A stretch of DNA of 64,000 bases, from assembly GCA_013433145.1 (NCBI GenBank), contig CM024177.1:1694501-1758500 (forward strand), written 5' to 3'. Positions 1 through 12,148 of the stretch are shown in pieces (the stretch's first letter is position 1; the number at the start of each line of letters is the position of its first letter). Below the pieces are notes generated by a model. The model saw only the letters and a list, made by a program, of their open reading frames with translations, had not been told where the DNA came from and made no database searches. The DNA comes from Ascaris suum (Eukaryota > Nematoda > Chromadorea > Rhabditida > Ascarididae). Made by a program: the position numbers and the translations under genes.

Positions 1-166
1 ACTAGAAGTGAGATGGACGAAGTGGGGAAGTAGCTAGAATGGAGCAGCATCACCTCATACAAACAAATATCAAATCGCCAAGTTATCCAAACGCTTCACA
101 AGTTTATCCATCTTCCCTTGCAAATCACAATAAATACTTACCATTGGGCAAAAAGTTACCCATGTT

Positions 167-416
167 CTACTCAACTGCTGAGACATTCGTACGTCCTTAA
201 AAACGCAACTCCATATAAACAATAACAATAATCAATGTATCAATAAACTAAAAAAAAAAAACAGAAAGCATCAAAACCGAAATTACCTTTGGCAAAATCC
301 TTTGCAAGTAGATTCACATGGCCAAGTTTTAAATATACCGCAAATAGCTCACCACTTGATTGCTTTATATCACCTTCGACAAGCTTCACCAAAATATTCT
401 CATAGATACGATTACC
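167..416 (-). CDS. 3' end of an unrecognised minus-strand gene (two exons, partial)
   Basis: Two exons can be read on the minus strand. The first runs 416-287 between a TTTTAG acceptor and an AAAG|GTAATT donor and encodes 43 codons beginning GNRIYENILVKLVEGD. The second starts at 195 after TTTTTAAG and, keeping phase, ends nine codons later in TAG at 169-167 (reading GRTNVSAVE). The amphipathic sequence without stops, plus good splice sites on both sides of the first exon, suggests real coding. I do not recognise the family. Exons further upstream (higher coordinates) were not identified. The short last exon is the weakest part: another frame there (starting DVRMSQQLSRTW) is also open and has a GTAAGT donor, so the gene may continue leftward instead of stopping. 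Confidence 0.45.
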
Positions 417-3400
417 CTAAAATACGACGCCATTAAAATATGCTTCCACATAAGCAATTTATTTCAAGTAAAAAACATTACTCCTTCTGAAAAATCCAAC
501 TTAAGCCAGCATTAAATATAATCAGATATGCAAAAGTTCCCCATAAATTACCCATAAATTTTATAGGTAACTATATGAAACCCACAAATAGAGAAAAATT
601 TTACCCATAAATTCAAAAAAAAAAAAAAATCCTAAAACTGATACCCATGAAAAACTCTTGCAATCATACGCATTGTTGACGTTAAGCGGATGTGATATAA
701 ACATAAACAAGTTTTAAAGCATAAGCAAGCTAAATATTTTATCTTCTAATGCCTAATGTTTAAAATAAAATTTGCAATTCGAATGCGGCAATATTTATTT
801 CAAGGGAAATTCCAATTTTATTTCTTTAAAGCACCTTTTATTGGTGATATTAGCCTACCGAAATCTTGGGTACTTTCCCTCTTAAAATGACATTAACCGC
901 ATTTATATTTCATTTACATTTCAAGATTTCGTACAAATTTTTATCAAGTATTTTAAGCCAAAAATTACAAAACTTGGTAATAAATTATATTTTTGTGTCT
1001 TAGGCTTTTTTTTCATAAGGATAGATAAGAGAACAGAGACTATTAATCTCTTATCCTAAATAGTAAAATATAGCATTCGATTCACAAAACAAGAAAGTAT
1101 GATCAATTAGAAAAACGATAACAGCAAATTTTTGAAAAGAGTTCCGAAATAAATCAAAACCTTTCCTATCAAAAACGCAACGAATGCGCACTGTTCAAAT
1201 ATATATATCATCATCCTCAATGCACCTATGACCTTCTTTTATATCTTTTAAAGATTATTGAGATAGCTGGTCACAGTATTTCGCCATGCAGACGATTCAT
1301 CGCTTGAAAATTAACTTGTCTTCAAAAGCATTATGACAAACACTGACAGAGAGTCAAAAGCCAAAAGTAAGTAACAATATATGACAGAAGGAAACCAGAA
1401 ACACTCATAGCATTGGTTTCATATAAGGCTTAAAAGAGGATATATGAGCAACTCATAACATTAATATGAGCTCAATTATTTGATAAATGCTCCGTCCAAG
1501 GTGAATGGTGAGGATATACATTAGCCGACCGTGTAAATGCTTATGCGAATGCGAAACATGATCCTTTATTAAAAGAAGGGTTGATGAGTTCCTTTCAGCC
1601 TCTTCCGTATATGGCGCTTTATTCATGGATTCATTTGCATACCTGGTGCTATTTAAAGGTGCTTAATGAGCTACTTGCCGCTGCTTACACATTATTACGT
1701 GTTACACCTGTTCTCAACTTGTTATGTGCCACACCTGTTCTCAATAACGACTGCTTTTTAGCGCCTATGGAAAGGTTCTCCTGCGCAGATCGGACACCCC
1801 TTCTGGATGAAGTGCATATGTGAGGTAAGAGACTGAGAAATATGCAACGAGCAAGAACTACTGTTGCATAACGCATAATGACTTCAACTTGAAAATCAAA
1901 AACTATTGCAGAAATTCCTCAGAACTCCATATATTTGAATTTTTCTCCCATTAAATTTACCTGCAAGAAAGAAAGAATAAAAAAATTTTTAAGAGAATAA
2001 AAGAAAATGAGTACTTTAAACACAATTGGAGAAGTTATGAAAACAAAAAATGAATATAAAATAATTCGGCATGTTTAGTGATATTACTGAAGACTTAAAA
2101 CGTATAACTCAGCCCGGTATCCGAAAAAAACTGCATATTAGGCATAAATACACCTGGAAAACATTACATCGTACTTCAACTTCGTCCTCAGGTGCACCAG
2201 TACCACCCTTCGACATTCAAAACTCAGATTGTGCCACCGTTTATCATCCTTACGACTTCAGAGCTGGTACAATACTGCAGTGCACCGAGTACAAATATAG
2301 CACGAAAAGAACGGTCCTTTTCGATATAATGATACCAGTTTTTTGGTTCGTATAACAGCCATCCAATCAAAACCTATCAACTCCCCTTTACACTCCACTA
2401 GCACAATATTTTAAATCAAGGGATACGATTGTCGTAGATTTTTTTTTGGCGACATGAAAAGCATGCGAAACGAAAATCATAAAGCACATTTTATGAATTT
2501 AATACCTGTTTAACAACGCATTATATGCATAAAAACCATTATACACATATAAACCCAATTTCAGCCCATAAGCACCTAGAAAATTTTCGCCACAATACCT
2601 TGCAAGTACGCAACACCATATTTACCTCTATATAAAATTTTATTTTTAACCTTATGAACTATCCCAAATCACATCTCCCCTGTGAGTTTTCGGTGTTTTC
2701 GGTAAAGAGCAAACTCCGAAATTGCTCCAAGATATTCCTTCAACTATGCGGTATTCTAAGGAATCTATCCTCTAATTTCAAAAGCTGACAACAAATCAAA
2801 GCAAACTTTTCAAATTTGGACTGCAAATTTGGAAAAAGGTTGGTTCTACAGCGCACCTGATTCAAATTGGGGCTCTCCTAGTTCCTATGAATCGACTTTT
2901 CACTTCATAATCGTCACAAGATATCGCAGTTCATTTCCTTAGCTTAAGCGATGCAATAAATCGGATACTAGGATGTGCCACCACAAAGTTATCCATATAA
3001 GTTCAAAGCACATGAGGATATTGCGTAAAACTTAATAACACACCAATTCTTCATCCAACAGAGTCGCGAAGTATCATGACTTATTTCTGTTTATCACCAA
3101 AGTGAGCGGAAGAATTTCGTCCCCTGAAGGGATTCCAGGCTGGTTCTACAAGATTATCACAGCTTAAAAGGAAGCCAACCAATTCCTGCTCTTCTTGGCA
3201 AATGGAAAGTTTTAAAAAATTGCGATCAAAAAATTCTGAGGAAAGCAATCGATATACGGAAAACATTCATCGTTTAGCATTACTTAGTGCGCGGTCGGTT
3301 TTAAGAGGGCTCCGAGCAAACCCTTCGACTTTGTCCTACTGGCTCATTCCGAGCAGTGGTCTCATCGGGATGAGGATAATGGAGCAAGCCGGAACTATCC

Positions 3401-3500
3401 TCTTGAGCGGGAACAACGATGAATCGACTCATCAGTATCCGATGGGTAGGAGACGAGCCTATGCCCTCACCTTCACGCTACCTTACAACTTCAACTAAAC

Positions 3501-3581
3501 GGAAGTGGTGGTGATATGAAGAGACATTTATTCGTAATGAATGCTTTGTCGATTCAAGTAAAATAAATAAAGTAAATAAGG
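3501..3581 (+). repeat. Dispersed repeat, copy A, with short-repeat tail
   Basis: Begins GGAAGTGGTGGTGATATGAA, runs through a block containing ATTCGTAATGAATGCTTTGT, and ends in an A-rich AAATAAATAAAGTAAATAA tail. It matches copy B at 6730-6805 with few differences. A short-repeat tail is typical of 3' ends of RTE elements and the SINEs they mobilise, so these may be 3' ends of two insertions. The sequences upstream of the two copies do not obviously match. Confidence 0.6.
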
Positions 3582-6204
3582 AAAACAATCGATGGGAAAT
3601 TTTTGTAGTTGGGAAAGATTATCAAACCATTATGGGTATGCTGGCAGAAAAAAAAAAGGAATGAATAATCAATATACCAATATTTTTTGACGAAAATACT
3701 ATTCAAACAAAATCTTTTTTTAAAAAAAACATCATATATGACATCATATATAAAATAAAAAAAAAACTTCAATGACGTCATATATGATACCTTTAAATAA
3801 GACATCAAATAAAATAACAAATACACTGATGCAAATTATATAAATATAAAAAATTAGAGAAAAAAAAAACGAACTATTAAACGAAAATATATTTGAAAAA
3901 ATTAAAAACCACTAAGAATTTATACTCAACGCAATTAAAAATATCGCCGATAAGTGGAGAGAAATTTGAATATAATTGAGTTGTTTTGTGGGGTAAATTT
4001 TATTCTTGTTATAATTTATTGTAATTATTTCTACGATATACGGGAAAGAACTTTGAATCCGCTACGCGATTTTTCCAGATTATCAAATTTGCCTGCGGAA
4101 TTTTAAAGCGTCAGGTGAGCATCAGCTCGCTAAGATACAACTAATGAAGCCAGCCGAAATTATATTTCAGGTTAACCTGGTGCATCACTGAACCACCGAT
4201 TGATCAGTTCATGGTACCAACTCAACCTTTCAGTACTTCTGGATGCTAAACTTTCTTTAGCTACCAACTTTCATCAATTCATGGTACCAACTCAACCTAA
4301 ACGGCATATGTGTGAGCCGATATTTTTAAGTGATATGGCAATAGTTGCCATCTAGTTACACTTATTCAGCGAATCTAATTATTGAGATATAAAAGAATTT
4401 ATATTTAGCTCACTTATAAATGATATTACATTTAACCGAAAATATACCATAATTGTAGCGATATGAAAGCGATGAAATCGCGAATAGAATGCATTCACCA
4501 TAAACATCAAGGCCGTAACAGAGAGAAAATTCGCCAAACATTTTCAAAATCTCTGATCCATTTCAGGTTTTCAACTCGTTTTCAGAATCCCTTCGCTGTT
4601 TCCGGTCCTTCCGGATCGGCCAACACTCTTCATGACTGACATCACAAGATGAATGCACCAGAACTCCATGATGGATTTACGCAAGTTTTACTGAATGTGA
4701 GGAGGAAATGCAAACCTTAAAGAGAAGTTTATTGGGCATCGTACGTGCTTCCCCATTACCATTCCAATAGTGAACGAAACTGAAGCTGCAAATAGAGCCA
4801 AATTTCTATTTATCACTATCTTTATCATCTGATAACGATAATAGTCACATAAGTTACTGCATTATCGTTTGAATGACACTAGTTGAGGATTCGCTAAAGC
4901 TAAATTCCATCAAGGCGCAATCTTATTATCGAGTTACCAATTTTCCGATCAACAGATCCGACGAATACGAATCAAATACGAATCTATGAAATTGAAATTA
5001 AGGTTAGTGGTCAGCGGACAATCACTTCAGATACACGGACTGAGATTTACAGAGAGTAATAAAACGTATCGATTTATCCTCGCATCCTAGAAATTTTGCA
5101 AAACACTTAATGGATACAAAGTTAATAAATCTCACTAAATTATATCATGATTACATCTTTCAATGCGTTTTTAGTAGGCAACGATGGATTAGTTTGTACT
5201 GCTTTCAAGCACGTTTCTGATACTGCAGAATAAATTGAAAAAGAAAAAAAACTACAGATACGGGTCTCCGATCGATCAGCGTCACTTTTCTCCCTCCTCC
5301 TCCTCCCCTCCCCTTCCTCCACGGCCTCCTCCGCTTCCTTTTTCTCGTTCTTCTTCATCGTTGACCAAACCGATACAACACAGAACAGCAGCTTCTACTA
5401 TCATGCTATTTTTCTACAACTCAGCACCAAGCAAATCGCTTACATCAACTGAATCCATTAACCGATTATGACTTAATTTAGCAAAAACATCGAAAAATAA
5501 CAAAACATTCTTAGTTATATTCGGCTGATAAATTGCCAATCGCAGCAAAAATGATAGAAATTTATGACAAAGAAGATGAAAGATAAGCTTAATAGATAAG
5601 CGAATTTTATTGTAAACCTTCGAGTAGAATATGGCGAAAAGGTTTCTTATGACCGAAAAAAACTTCTGCATAGGACGAGAGAGGTATCACAAATGATCAG
5701 TGTGAGAATGATGCTCGGGATTTTTTTGGTGGGTTACTTCTGCGGTAGGTATATATACTTCATACCTGCATAATAGGCATATATGAAAGAAAACATACTT
5801 TTGGGTAGTTTTGGGTAAACAAAAGATGAATACTTCTGTAGGTAGTATATACCTGCTTAATTTGTCGAACTTCTCGCGCTCAGCAACTGTGAACGACGGC
5901 TCAAGTGCGGTAATCATTCCGCCTTTTTTGATGATCACTCAAACGCGTCGACGACCAATCAGTTGCTATAACTGCGAAGTACCTCTATGATATATGTTGA
6001 CAATACTGAAAATGATTATGCAACTATATTAGTAAGTTTATTTACTTTGTAATTTTCGTAACTGCTACTTCGATGAGTGCAAAAAACATCGGATATGCTC
6101 GATAGAAAACCGAGTTTTATATAAAACTGTAAATAGAGTTACCGTTTAAAAAATTCGACAGAATAGCTGAAAAATGCGATAGAACAATCAAATGTTTGTG
6201 AGGT

Positions 6205-6231
6205 GGGGGGGGGGTGGGGGTGAGGGGGGGG
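6205..6231 (+). repeat. G-rich tract
   Basis: Ten G, then T, five G, TGA, eight G. It is one of about ten G or C homopolymer tracts scattered through this AT-rich window. Confidence 0.9.
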
Positions 6232-6729
6232 TTGAACGAGACACCAGCAAACTACGAAGAACGTTTTTTAGGCTTCAAATGGACACAGGAAGAGAGAAAG
6301 AGAAAGAAAGAGAGAAAGACAGAGATGACGACGACATGAGACAGACAGTGAGAAGAAATGAACAAAAGAAACAAATGAACGCAAAAACATGCTCTTTGCC
6401 ATTTCCGCAGCTTCAAAACCTGCGGCCAAGACTGCATTCAAGATTTGTGGCGACTCAACGACTATGAAATATTGTCGCATCAAACTCATTTAGGAGGACT
6501 TTCTAAGACCTTTTTTGTTTGGCATTTCCGCTCTTACTGGATCTTCGGATCGTTGCCAGAAAATCTCTGCTGCTCGGGGTAATGCTTTGAGATTTGAAAG
6601 GTGTCACAAAAGCGTCAGAAAGCCGAAAATCTTGACCCCAAATGAAGCGACGTTACAATTAACATTCATTGAGAAAAAAAACGATTCAGCAATAGTGAGC
6701 ATCACATCAAATATGAGTTCTCTTTCGAA

Positions 6730-6805
6730 GGAAGTGGTACTGATATGAAGAGACACTTATTCGTAATGAATGCTTTGTCGATTCAAATAAACAAGTAAAC
6801 AAGTA
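6730..6805 (+). repeat. Dispersed repeat, copy B, with short-repeat tail
   Basis: Second copy of the repeat at 3501-3581, same orientation, about 3.2 kb away. It shares the GATATGAAGAGACA and TTCGTAATGAATGCTTTGTC blocks and ends in an AAATAAACAAGTAAACAAG tail. Confidence 0.6.
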
Positions 6806-7158
6806 ATCTCTTTCGAAATGATCAGTGGTGAAGTGAAGCCATAATTCGAGCAGGTCGAATTATCAACGCAGAAGCAACAAGTCTCGCCTCAAAAACCTCA
6901 GTGAAATATAGATGTGGTGAAGTAAAATCCAACAAACTCTAACGTTTCTACTAGCCCTGATTAAAAAACAAGACGTGGCTTCTTAGATAACACAACAAAA
7001 AATACAACCTCAAGAAGCGCAACAACAAGACAAACAGGAGAAATACCACCCTGGTTGGAATTCCATTCATTATCGTCCAACAAGCGCATTCCCAGCAGTG
7101 GGCAAGTTGCCAAAACACACAGCTATCTTTGCACATCCGTTCAGGCCACGCACTTATT

Positions 7159-8300
7159 CCACAAGCGCCCGCGCACATGATAGACGGAGAGAGACCGCGC
7201 GTATCATTGGATAAGCGGCGCGGCAGTGGTCACTCGCAATAATATTGTCGCAGTAAATATGAAAATATACCATAAGGAAACAAAATTCGAACAATGAGTT
7301 TCAACACATTTTGAAGAGCATTGAATGCTCTATCAGAGTCATTAATAAGCTGAGAGAAAAGCGAGAACTTTTCTATAAGATCAATTTCTTATATGACGCG
7401 CAATTGACAAAAATTGCATGGTCATCGATATATCAGGGCTAAAGTGTATAAATGAAATAAGATTTGGGAAGAAGACTAGGCAACCTTAAAGAGCATTAAA
7501 ATCTATCAAATCATCAATAAGCTGAGACAAAAACAAGAACTTTTCTATAAGAACAATTTCTTATATGACGCGCAATGACAAAAATTGCATGGTCATCGAT
7601 ATATCAGGGCCTGTAAGTGAATAAAGGAAAAAGATTTTGGAAGAATGACTAGGCAGACCTTAAAGAGCATTTTCAAACTCTATCAGAATCATCAATAAAC
7701 TGAGACAAAAACAAGAACTTTTCTATAAGATCAATTTCTTATATGAAAGCGCAATTGACAAAAATTGCATGGTCATCGATATATTCAGGGCCTTTAAGTG
7801 TATAAAGGAACAAATTTTAAATGAAGAATGACTGAGCAGACCTTAAAGAGCATTAAAAACTCTATCAGAATCATCAATAAACTGAGACAAAAACAAGAAC
7901 TTTTCTATAAGATCAATTTCTTATATGACGCGCAATTGACAAAAATTGCATGGTCATCGATATATCAGGGCCTGTAAGTGTATAAAGGAACAAGATTTGG
8001 GAAGAATGACTAGGCAACCTTAAAGAGCATTAAAAACTCTATCAGAATCATCAATAAGCTGAGACAAAACAAGAACTTTTCTATAAGATCATTTCTTATT
8101 TGACGCGCAATTGACAAAAATTGCATGGTCATCGATAATCAGGGCCTATAAGTGTATAAAGGAACAAGATTTGGGAAGAATGACTAGGCAGACCTTAAAG
8201 AGCATTAAAAACTCTATCAGAATCATCAATAAGCTGAGACAAAAACAAGAACTTTTCTATAAATCAATTTCTTATTGACGCGCAATTGCCATAAATTTCA
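7159..8300 (+). repeat. Left inverted arm with about 178-bp tandem units
   Basis: The landmark GTCATCGAT recurs near 7421, 7592, 7772, 7953 and 8128, a spacing of 171-181 bp. Each unit contains CTATCAGAATCATCAATAA, ACTTTTCTATAAG, TGACGCGCAATTGAC and a GGGAAGAATGACTAGGCA block. The outermost unit (7260-7440) is a diverged version that joins the GC-rich terminal cap. Small indels are frequent in this arm. Confidence 0.85.
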
Positions 8301-9689
8301 ATGTCGCGTTATGTATTATCTAAATGCGTTATTCTCGTGCATTCGTGACACTGTGTTCTTATTGGTGAACTGAATTCATGAATCGACCCTCGACGGTTTG
8401 AAGAAATGACTCAATCGTTCTCAACTTGCATTAAACTCCCTGTGACTCTTCATGAATGGATCTTTCGTGCGACTGTTATATGCATCGGTTATGAATTCTT
8501 CAGTTCGACAGCTCCAGGTTCTCATCACTTCATTTCTTTCCCGTGTAGGCATACCGATAACGGGCATTGTAAGTTCGTTTGAATAGTAAAAAGCCAATCG
8601 ACGCTTTCAGCGTCTTATTCATTGCATTGACATAGTTTGATTGCATGCAGCACTTGCTCTCCGACATAGGCAAGTCAGGATTGTGAAGGAAAAAGCAGAT
8701 CGAAGGCGATATGTTCCCAATTCGAAGAATTGCTTTCAATGCAAGCAATCATTTGAAGTGCGCAACTCTAGCAAAGAAGCCTACTCTTAGGATGTGGAGG
8801 AGATCGTATAGAAGATGGGGCTATCAAGAGCACTCGTTTCGAGCCACTAATCTAGAATGGCTGAATAACGTTTAGAAGAAGTACTTGCCTCACTGCAAGT
8901 TACCTGTTCACCGACTCATTTCATTCCCAGTTGATCAAAAAACCAGAGAATGAGCGACGGTGCAATCAGAGGTGATGGCAGTTGTTTTTTTACATCCAGC
9001 ATCAGTTTCTCGCATCCGAAGCGTTCCGAGGACACAGCCTGTCGAAACAGTTTGCGCATTCGACAATGCAACCTATGATTAAGTCGCTAAAGCGGATCGG
9101 AAGCTTGATAACGACATAAGCCGCGTGCAGTGCTCAACTTCAGAAAGTTGATGGCATGCATTTTTGCACAGTGCCGTTAGGATTTGAAAGGCTGCTCCAT
9201 TATGCTTATTTCGCACAAAGGCTCCTAACAATGGAATGTGGCGTTGGCATTAGATAGCGAGCGATTCATTTAGATCTTTCACAGTAATCATTCGCGTGTT
9301 GCATCAAGGAACGGCATCATCACCCAGATATCCGATCGATTCTCATCACCTTCAAATATCGCAGAAGACTGAGCTTTGATAGTTTATCGCTTTGAATGTT
9401 ACAAAACAATTCACTGCTTCAGAGGAATCCCTAAACAATGCTTTAAAATGAAAGTTCAGATCAAAATGAGTGTGATAGATTTAAGAGATGTTCAATCTAA
9501 GGCCACGTTAACAGTGTGGACGAAGTGCTGTAATGGAGACGGGACACAGCGCTGAACACTGTGGATATTCTGCGTTGGGGAGCCGACATTGATTCAATGG
9601 CTGCAGCGCTATGTTTCGACTTAGACATCTATATGTGCACTGCGAGGATGGATTTGGCAAGGCTACTTTACTTTGAATGCTTTAAACAG

Positions 9690-10680
9690 CCGTGATTTCG
9701 TCGATTTCGTCGTTCCCCATCGACGCAGCTGGCAACTCTTCCATCTATAGCGATCCTGAGCCCTCCGCATCTAAGTATCTACATACAGGCGCCTCAGCGG
9801 TCTTCCTCCCTTGTTGTTGCCTGCCGCGTGATCGTTTTATGTCTCTTGATTACCATTAGAAGATTTACTTAGTCCATCTATAGTCATTTAACCTGGCTAC
9901 GTGACCAGCCCACCCAGTTTTCATTTGTACATTTCTTCAACGATAACATTCAATGCGGATCCAGAGCGCAACTCTTCGTTTGTTGTGTGTTGCAGTTTGT
10001 TGATACTTTCCATTCGCCTTTCCATTGTTCACTGGGTCGCTGCTAGTTTGTTTTCTTCAGCGAGTGTGGTATTCCACGTTTTTCGCTCTTCATAGAAGAA
10101 CAGGATGGCCGTCGAAGTGAAGAGTTCTCCACGAACATTTTTATCATGGGTCGCAATAGACATCGTTGAGCTTGGCGAATAATAGCCAATGCGCTCTTTT
10201 TCATCTGCTAATTCCTGACGCCAAATCGCCGCTCAATTGCAAGTCTATCCTAACTGTAGAAAATGTTCCACAAGTTCGATATTTTCACTGTCGATTCATG
10301 GAAACTAACGACAGAGTGTATTTTTCATCCACTTCGTTTTACATTTGCAAATGCTGAGCCCAATTTTCTTGGCATTCTTGTTGAGCTCGTTCAGTGAATA
10401 CTGCAAAGTTTTTTGGGTGATCGGCAACCAGTAAACTTCATCCGCAAAGAGAAGCATTTAGAGTTATTTGCTGAATAAATTGAAACCATCTGCAGTCTCC
10501 ATCTTTCTCAAGAGTCCTTCGAGAGTTGATAAGGATGTCGGGGAACAAATATCCCCTTTTTTTGCGCCTTTCCGGCTGACAAGGATACTTCGAAGAAATA
10601 GCTGCATCTGGCTCGATAGGCCATATTCCTTGCATCCTTTTCCTCGCCACCTCGTCAAACACAAACAGCACACCTCTGGT
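9690..10680 (-). pseudogene. Degenerate RTE-type non-LTR reverse transcriptase
   Basis: On the minus strand, near 10568-10550, a GAKKGDICSPTSLSTLEG stretch matches the RT motif usually seen as G-x-x-QGD-x-x-SP in RTE elements. Next, at 10457-10431, comes LLFADEVYW (normally L-FADD), separated by two in-frame stops. It is followed by a helix-like stretch ending KNAKKIGLSICKCKTKWM, the usual region after the FADD box. Near 9900-9750, in other frames, AGHVARLNDYRWTK, SRDIKRSRGR and AQDRYRW match the RTE C-terminal region. Stops, frame changes and the FADD to FADE substitution show it is dead. The endonuclease domain is missing, consistent with 5' truncation. It sits between the inverted arms and may be a later insertion. 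Confidence 0.8.
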
Positions 10681-11009
10681 TTCTTTCACAACTGAAGTAG
10701 CACCAAACTCGCGATGTTTCAAGACAGAGAGAGGATCACTTGTTAAGCGCTCGTAATTGAAGCAACACAAAACTTCCGCTACTTATATAACGTCTTTTCG
10801 CCATGATCCCTATCATATCTGAGACTTCAGGTGTTTGCTTCAGATCTCTAGAAGACACCCACGATCCTGTTGAAAACGACATCTGTTGCCACTTAGAGTC
10901 ATTGATGGAGTTTCGGTGATTCGTCGAGCGATTGCCTTCTTAAATCGCTCGCATATTCAGCAGTGTCAACATACGTCAATCTCTGTAACGCATGTACTTC
11001 GAGTCTACA

Positions 11010-12148
11010 AATTATGTCAATCGCGCGTCATAAAACAAATTGATCTTATAGAAAAGTTCTTGTTTTTGTCTCAGTTTATTGATGATTCTGATAGAGTTTT
11101 TAATGCTCTTTAAGGTCTGCCTAGTCATTCTTCCCAAATCTTGTTCCTTTATACACTTACAGGCCCTGATATATCGATGACCATGCAATTTTTGTCAATT
11201 GCGCGTCATATAAGAAATTGATCTATAGAAAAGTTCTTGTTTTTGTCTCATTTATTGATGATTCTGATAGAGTTTTTAATGCTCTTTAAGGTCTGCCTAG
11301 TCATTCTTCCCAAATCTTGTTCCTTTATACACTTATAGGCCCTGATATATCGATGACCATGCAATTTTTTGTCAATTGCGCGTCATATAAGAAATTGATC
11401 TTATAAAAAGTTCTTGTTTTGTCTCAGTTTATTGATGATTCTGATAGAGTTTTTTATGCTCTTTAAGGTCTGCCTAGTCATTCTTCCCAAATCTTGTTCC
11501 TTATACACTTATAGGCCCTGATATATCGATGACCATGCAATTTTTGTCAATTGCGCGTCATATAAGAAATTGATCTTATAGAAAAGTTCTTGTTTTTGTC
11601 TCAGTTTATTGATGATTCTGATAGAGTTTTTAATGCTCTTTAAGGTCTGCCTAGTCATTCTTCCCAAATCTTGTTCCTTTATACACTTATAGGCCCTGAT
11701 ATATCGATGACCATGCAATTTTTGTCAATTGCGCGTCATATAAGAAATTGATCTTATAGAAAAGTTCTTGTTTTTTGTCTCAGTTTATTGATGATTCTGA
11801 TAGAGTTTTTAATGCTCTTAAGTCTGCCTAGTCATTCTTCCCAAATCTTGTTCCTTATACACTTATAGGCCCTGATATATCGATGACCATGCAATTTTTG
11901 TCAATTGCGCGTCATATAAGAAATTGATCTTATAGAAAAGTTCTCGCTTTTCTCTCAGCTTATTAATGACTCTGATAGAGCATTCAATGCTCTTCAAAAT
12001 GTGTTGAAACTCATCGTTCGAATTTGTTTCCTTATGGTATATTTTCATATTTACTGCGACAATTTTATTGCCGAGTGACCACTGCCGCGCCGCTTTCCAA
12101 TGACGCGCGCGGTCTCTCTCCGTCTCTCCTGTGCGCGTGCGCTTGTGG
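11010..12148 (-). repeat. Right inverted arm with about 178-bp tandem units
   Basis: Reverse complement of the left arm. The landmark GATGACCATGC recurs near 11179, 11356, 11531, 11709 and 11887, spaced 175-178 bp. Units here are better preserved than on the left. Read on minus, each keeps an open frame ending near TKIAWSSIYQGL. The outermost unit (about 11863-12060) extends into an open frame starting at 12174. Confidence 0.85.

Larger units (their letters stand above)
420..7158. other. Intergenic region, no convincing gene
   Basis: Mostly AT-rich sequence with patches of more balanced composition (1500-1850, 2050-2350, 2900-3500, 4100-5000, 6500-7150). Open frames of 80-100 codons occur on plus at 1522-1823, 2071-2355, 3202-3498 and 6515-6748, but none has recognisable motifs or clear splice sites. 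They look like decayed repeat DNA. A shared segment of about 80 bp occurs at 3501-3581 and 6730-6805. A G-rich plus AGA-repeat patch lies at 6200-6350. The 20-bp phrase TCATGGTACCAACTCAACCT occurs twice, near 4208 and 4275. Confidence 0.5.
7159..12148. mobile_element. About 5 kb composite element with long inverted-repeat arms
   Basis: The left arm (about 7159-8300) reads as the reverse complement of the right arm (about 11010-12148). The outermost match begins CCACAAGCGC at 7159 and ends with its complement at 12148. Inside each arm a distinct outer segment of about 250 bp (GC-rich cap, then TCGCAGTAAATATGAAAATA) is followed by five to six direct repeats of about 178 bp. The arms enclose about 2.7 kb holding a broken RTE reverse transcriptase. 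Long inverted termini built from tandem repeats are the known layout of foldback-type DNA elements. No transposase was recognised and no clear target-site duplication is visible, so the class is inferred from structure alone. Confidence 0.75.

Noticed and set aside
5140..5471. Overlapping frames with Pro/Ser and Glu/Arg runs
   Set aside because: Low-complexity pyrimidine stretch read on both strands.
10886..11113. 75-codon plus-strand frame at the right arm's inner edge
   Set aside because: It spans the junction between RTE debris and arm repeats and has no motif.
7240..12060. CRISPR-like array of regular repeats
   Set aside because: The units are contiguous about 178-bp tandem repeats with no unique spacers, in eukaryotic DNA.
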